6,712 nt of DNA. It comes from Comamonadaceae bacterium (GTDB lineage Bacteria; Pseudomonadota; Gammaproteobacteria; Burkholderiales; Burkholderiaceae_C). Below are positions 6,250 through 6,712 of the stretch, piece after piece. Under the pieces are notes generated by a model that did no database searches, was not told where the DNA came from, and saw nothing but the letters and a program-made list of their open reading frames with translations. The translations under genes were made by a program, and so were the position numbers. Positions within the stretch are counted from its first letter, which is position 1, and each line of letters starts with the position of its first letter. Location: the NCBI GenBank assembly GCA_947457975.1, contig CANGYC010000132.1:1-6712 (forward strand), given 5' to 3'.

Positions 6250-6712
6250 GCGGATCCCCATCTTTGTCGCTGTCCTGGTTGCGGGTCATGCCCTTGGTCT
6301 TCGTGCTGATCTGGAGCACGGGCTTCATCGTCGCCAAGTACGGCCTGCCGTATGCCCCGCCGCTGACCTTTCTGGCGCTGCGTTACTTTTTTTCCATCCT
6401 CTGCTTTCTGGGTTGGATCCGCCTGGCGCGGGCGCCCTGGCCCGTGGAGCGTCGGCAGTGGGCCCACCTGGCCGTGACCGGCGTGCTGATGCATGCCGGG
6501 TACCTGGGCGGTGTCTGGATGGCCGTGAAGAATGGCATGGGCTCAGGTCTGGCGGCGCTGATCGTGGGGCTGCAACCTGTGCTCACCGCCGTATGGGTTT
6601 CGCGTTCGGGCGGGCAGGGCGTGACGCGTCTGCAGTGGCTGGGCCTGCTGCTGGGCCTGGGCGGTCTTCTGATGGTGGTGTGGCGCAAGCTGATGGCCGG
6701 CACCGAGGTCTC
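6246..6712 (+). CDS. EamA/DMT-family permease, 3' end cut by window edge
   Basis: The gene starts at an ATG whose last bases form the pgsA stop codon (ATGA overlap, 6246-6249). It stays open to the window edge, giving 155 residues of a family that is normally about 290-310. The first EamA repeat is visible, with hydrophobic segments at roughly 13-31, 39-58, 73-92, 99-118 and 129-146. The segment VLIWSTGFIVAKYG (20-33), followed by APPLTFLALRY (37-47), is typical of drug/metabolite transporter superfamily proteins, as is the GLAALIVGLQPVLTAV block (101-116). Such proteins export amino acids, nucleobases or other metabolites, but the substrate cannot be told. The overlapping stop and start suggest translational coupling to pgsA, although the functions are not obviously related. 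No strong Shine-Dalgarno is seen before the ATG, which also fits coupling. The family call is firm; gene name and substrate are not assignable. Confidence 0.9.
   Translation, partial: MSGSPSLSLSWLRVMPLVFVLIWSTGFIVAKYGLPYAPPLTFLALRYFFSILCFLGWIRLARAPWPVERRQWAHLAVTGVLMHAGYLGGVWMAVKNGMGSGLAALIVGLQPVLTAVWVSRSGGQGVTRLQWLGLLLGLGGLLMVVWRKLMAGTEV

Noticed and set aside
5635..6261. A 208-codon open frame on the minus strand over pgsA
   Set aside because: It is antisense to pgsA, which has a full CDP-alcohol phosphatidyltransferase motif; the translated product is a compositional shadow.

Overview
This is a high-GC window with dense coding and short gaps. It reads as an ordinary chromosomal housekeeping segment from a betaproteobacterium, most likely Burkholderiales and probably Comamonadaceae. 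That placement is an inference from codon composition, from the EarP/Arg32-type EF-P pair, and from remembered protein similarity; no search was run. There are seven genes: five complete, and two cut by the window edges. I see no RNA genes, insertion sequences, phage genes, CRISPR arrays or other signs of recent transfer.

The left half is transcribed on the minus strand. Reading leftwards from about 3592, it holds earP (EF-P arginine rhamnosyltransferase), efp (elongation factor P), a clear intrinsic terminator, an AEC-family permease, and a LOG-family (TIGR00730-like) nucleotide hydrolase that runs off the left edge. EarP and EF-P form a functional pair. The enzyme attaches rhamnose to an arginine at the tip of EF-P domain I, and the EF-P here carries arginine at exactly position 32. 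The modified factor relieves ribosome stalling at proline-rich stretches. The terminator just after efp separates this pair from the permease.

The right half is transcribed on the plus strand: uvrC (nucleotide excision repair endonuclease), pgsA (phosphatidylglycerophosphate synthase), and an EamA/DMT-family permease that starts inside the pgsA stop codon and runs off the right edge. The two halves diverge from a 57-bp gap (3593-3649). That gap contains a 12-bp inverted repeat which could supply a -10 box to each strand.

I did not find an undescribed system. The observations most worth checking are at gene starts. None of the seven starts has a convincing Shine-Dalgarno sequence. Three of them (earP, pgsA and the LOG gene) have an A/T-rich, -10-like hexamer ending only 6-7 bases before the ATG. 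This arrangement would give leaderless or nearly leaderless transcripts.
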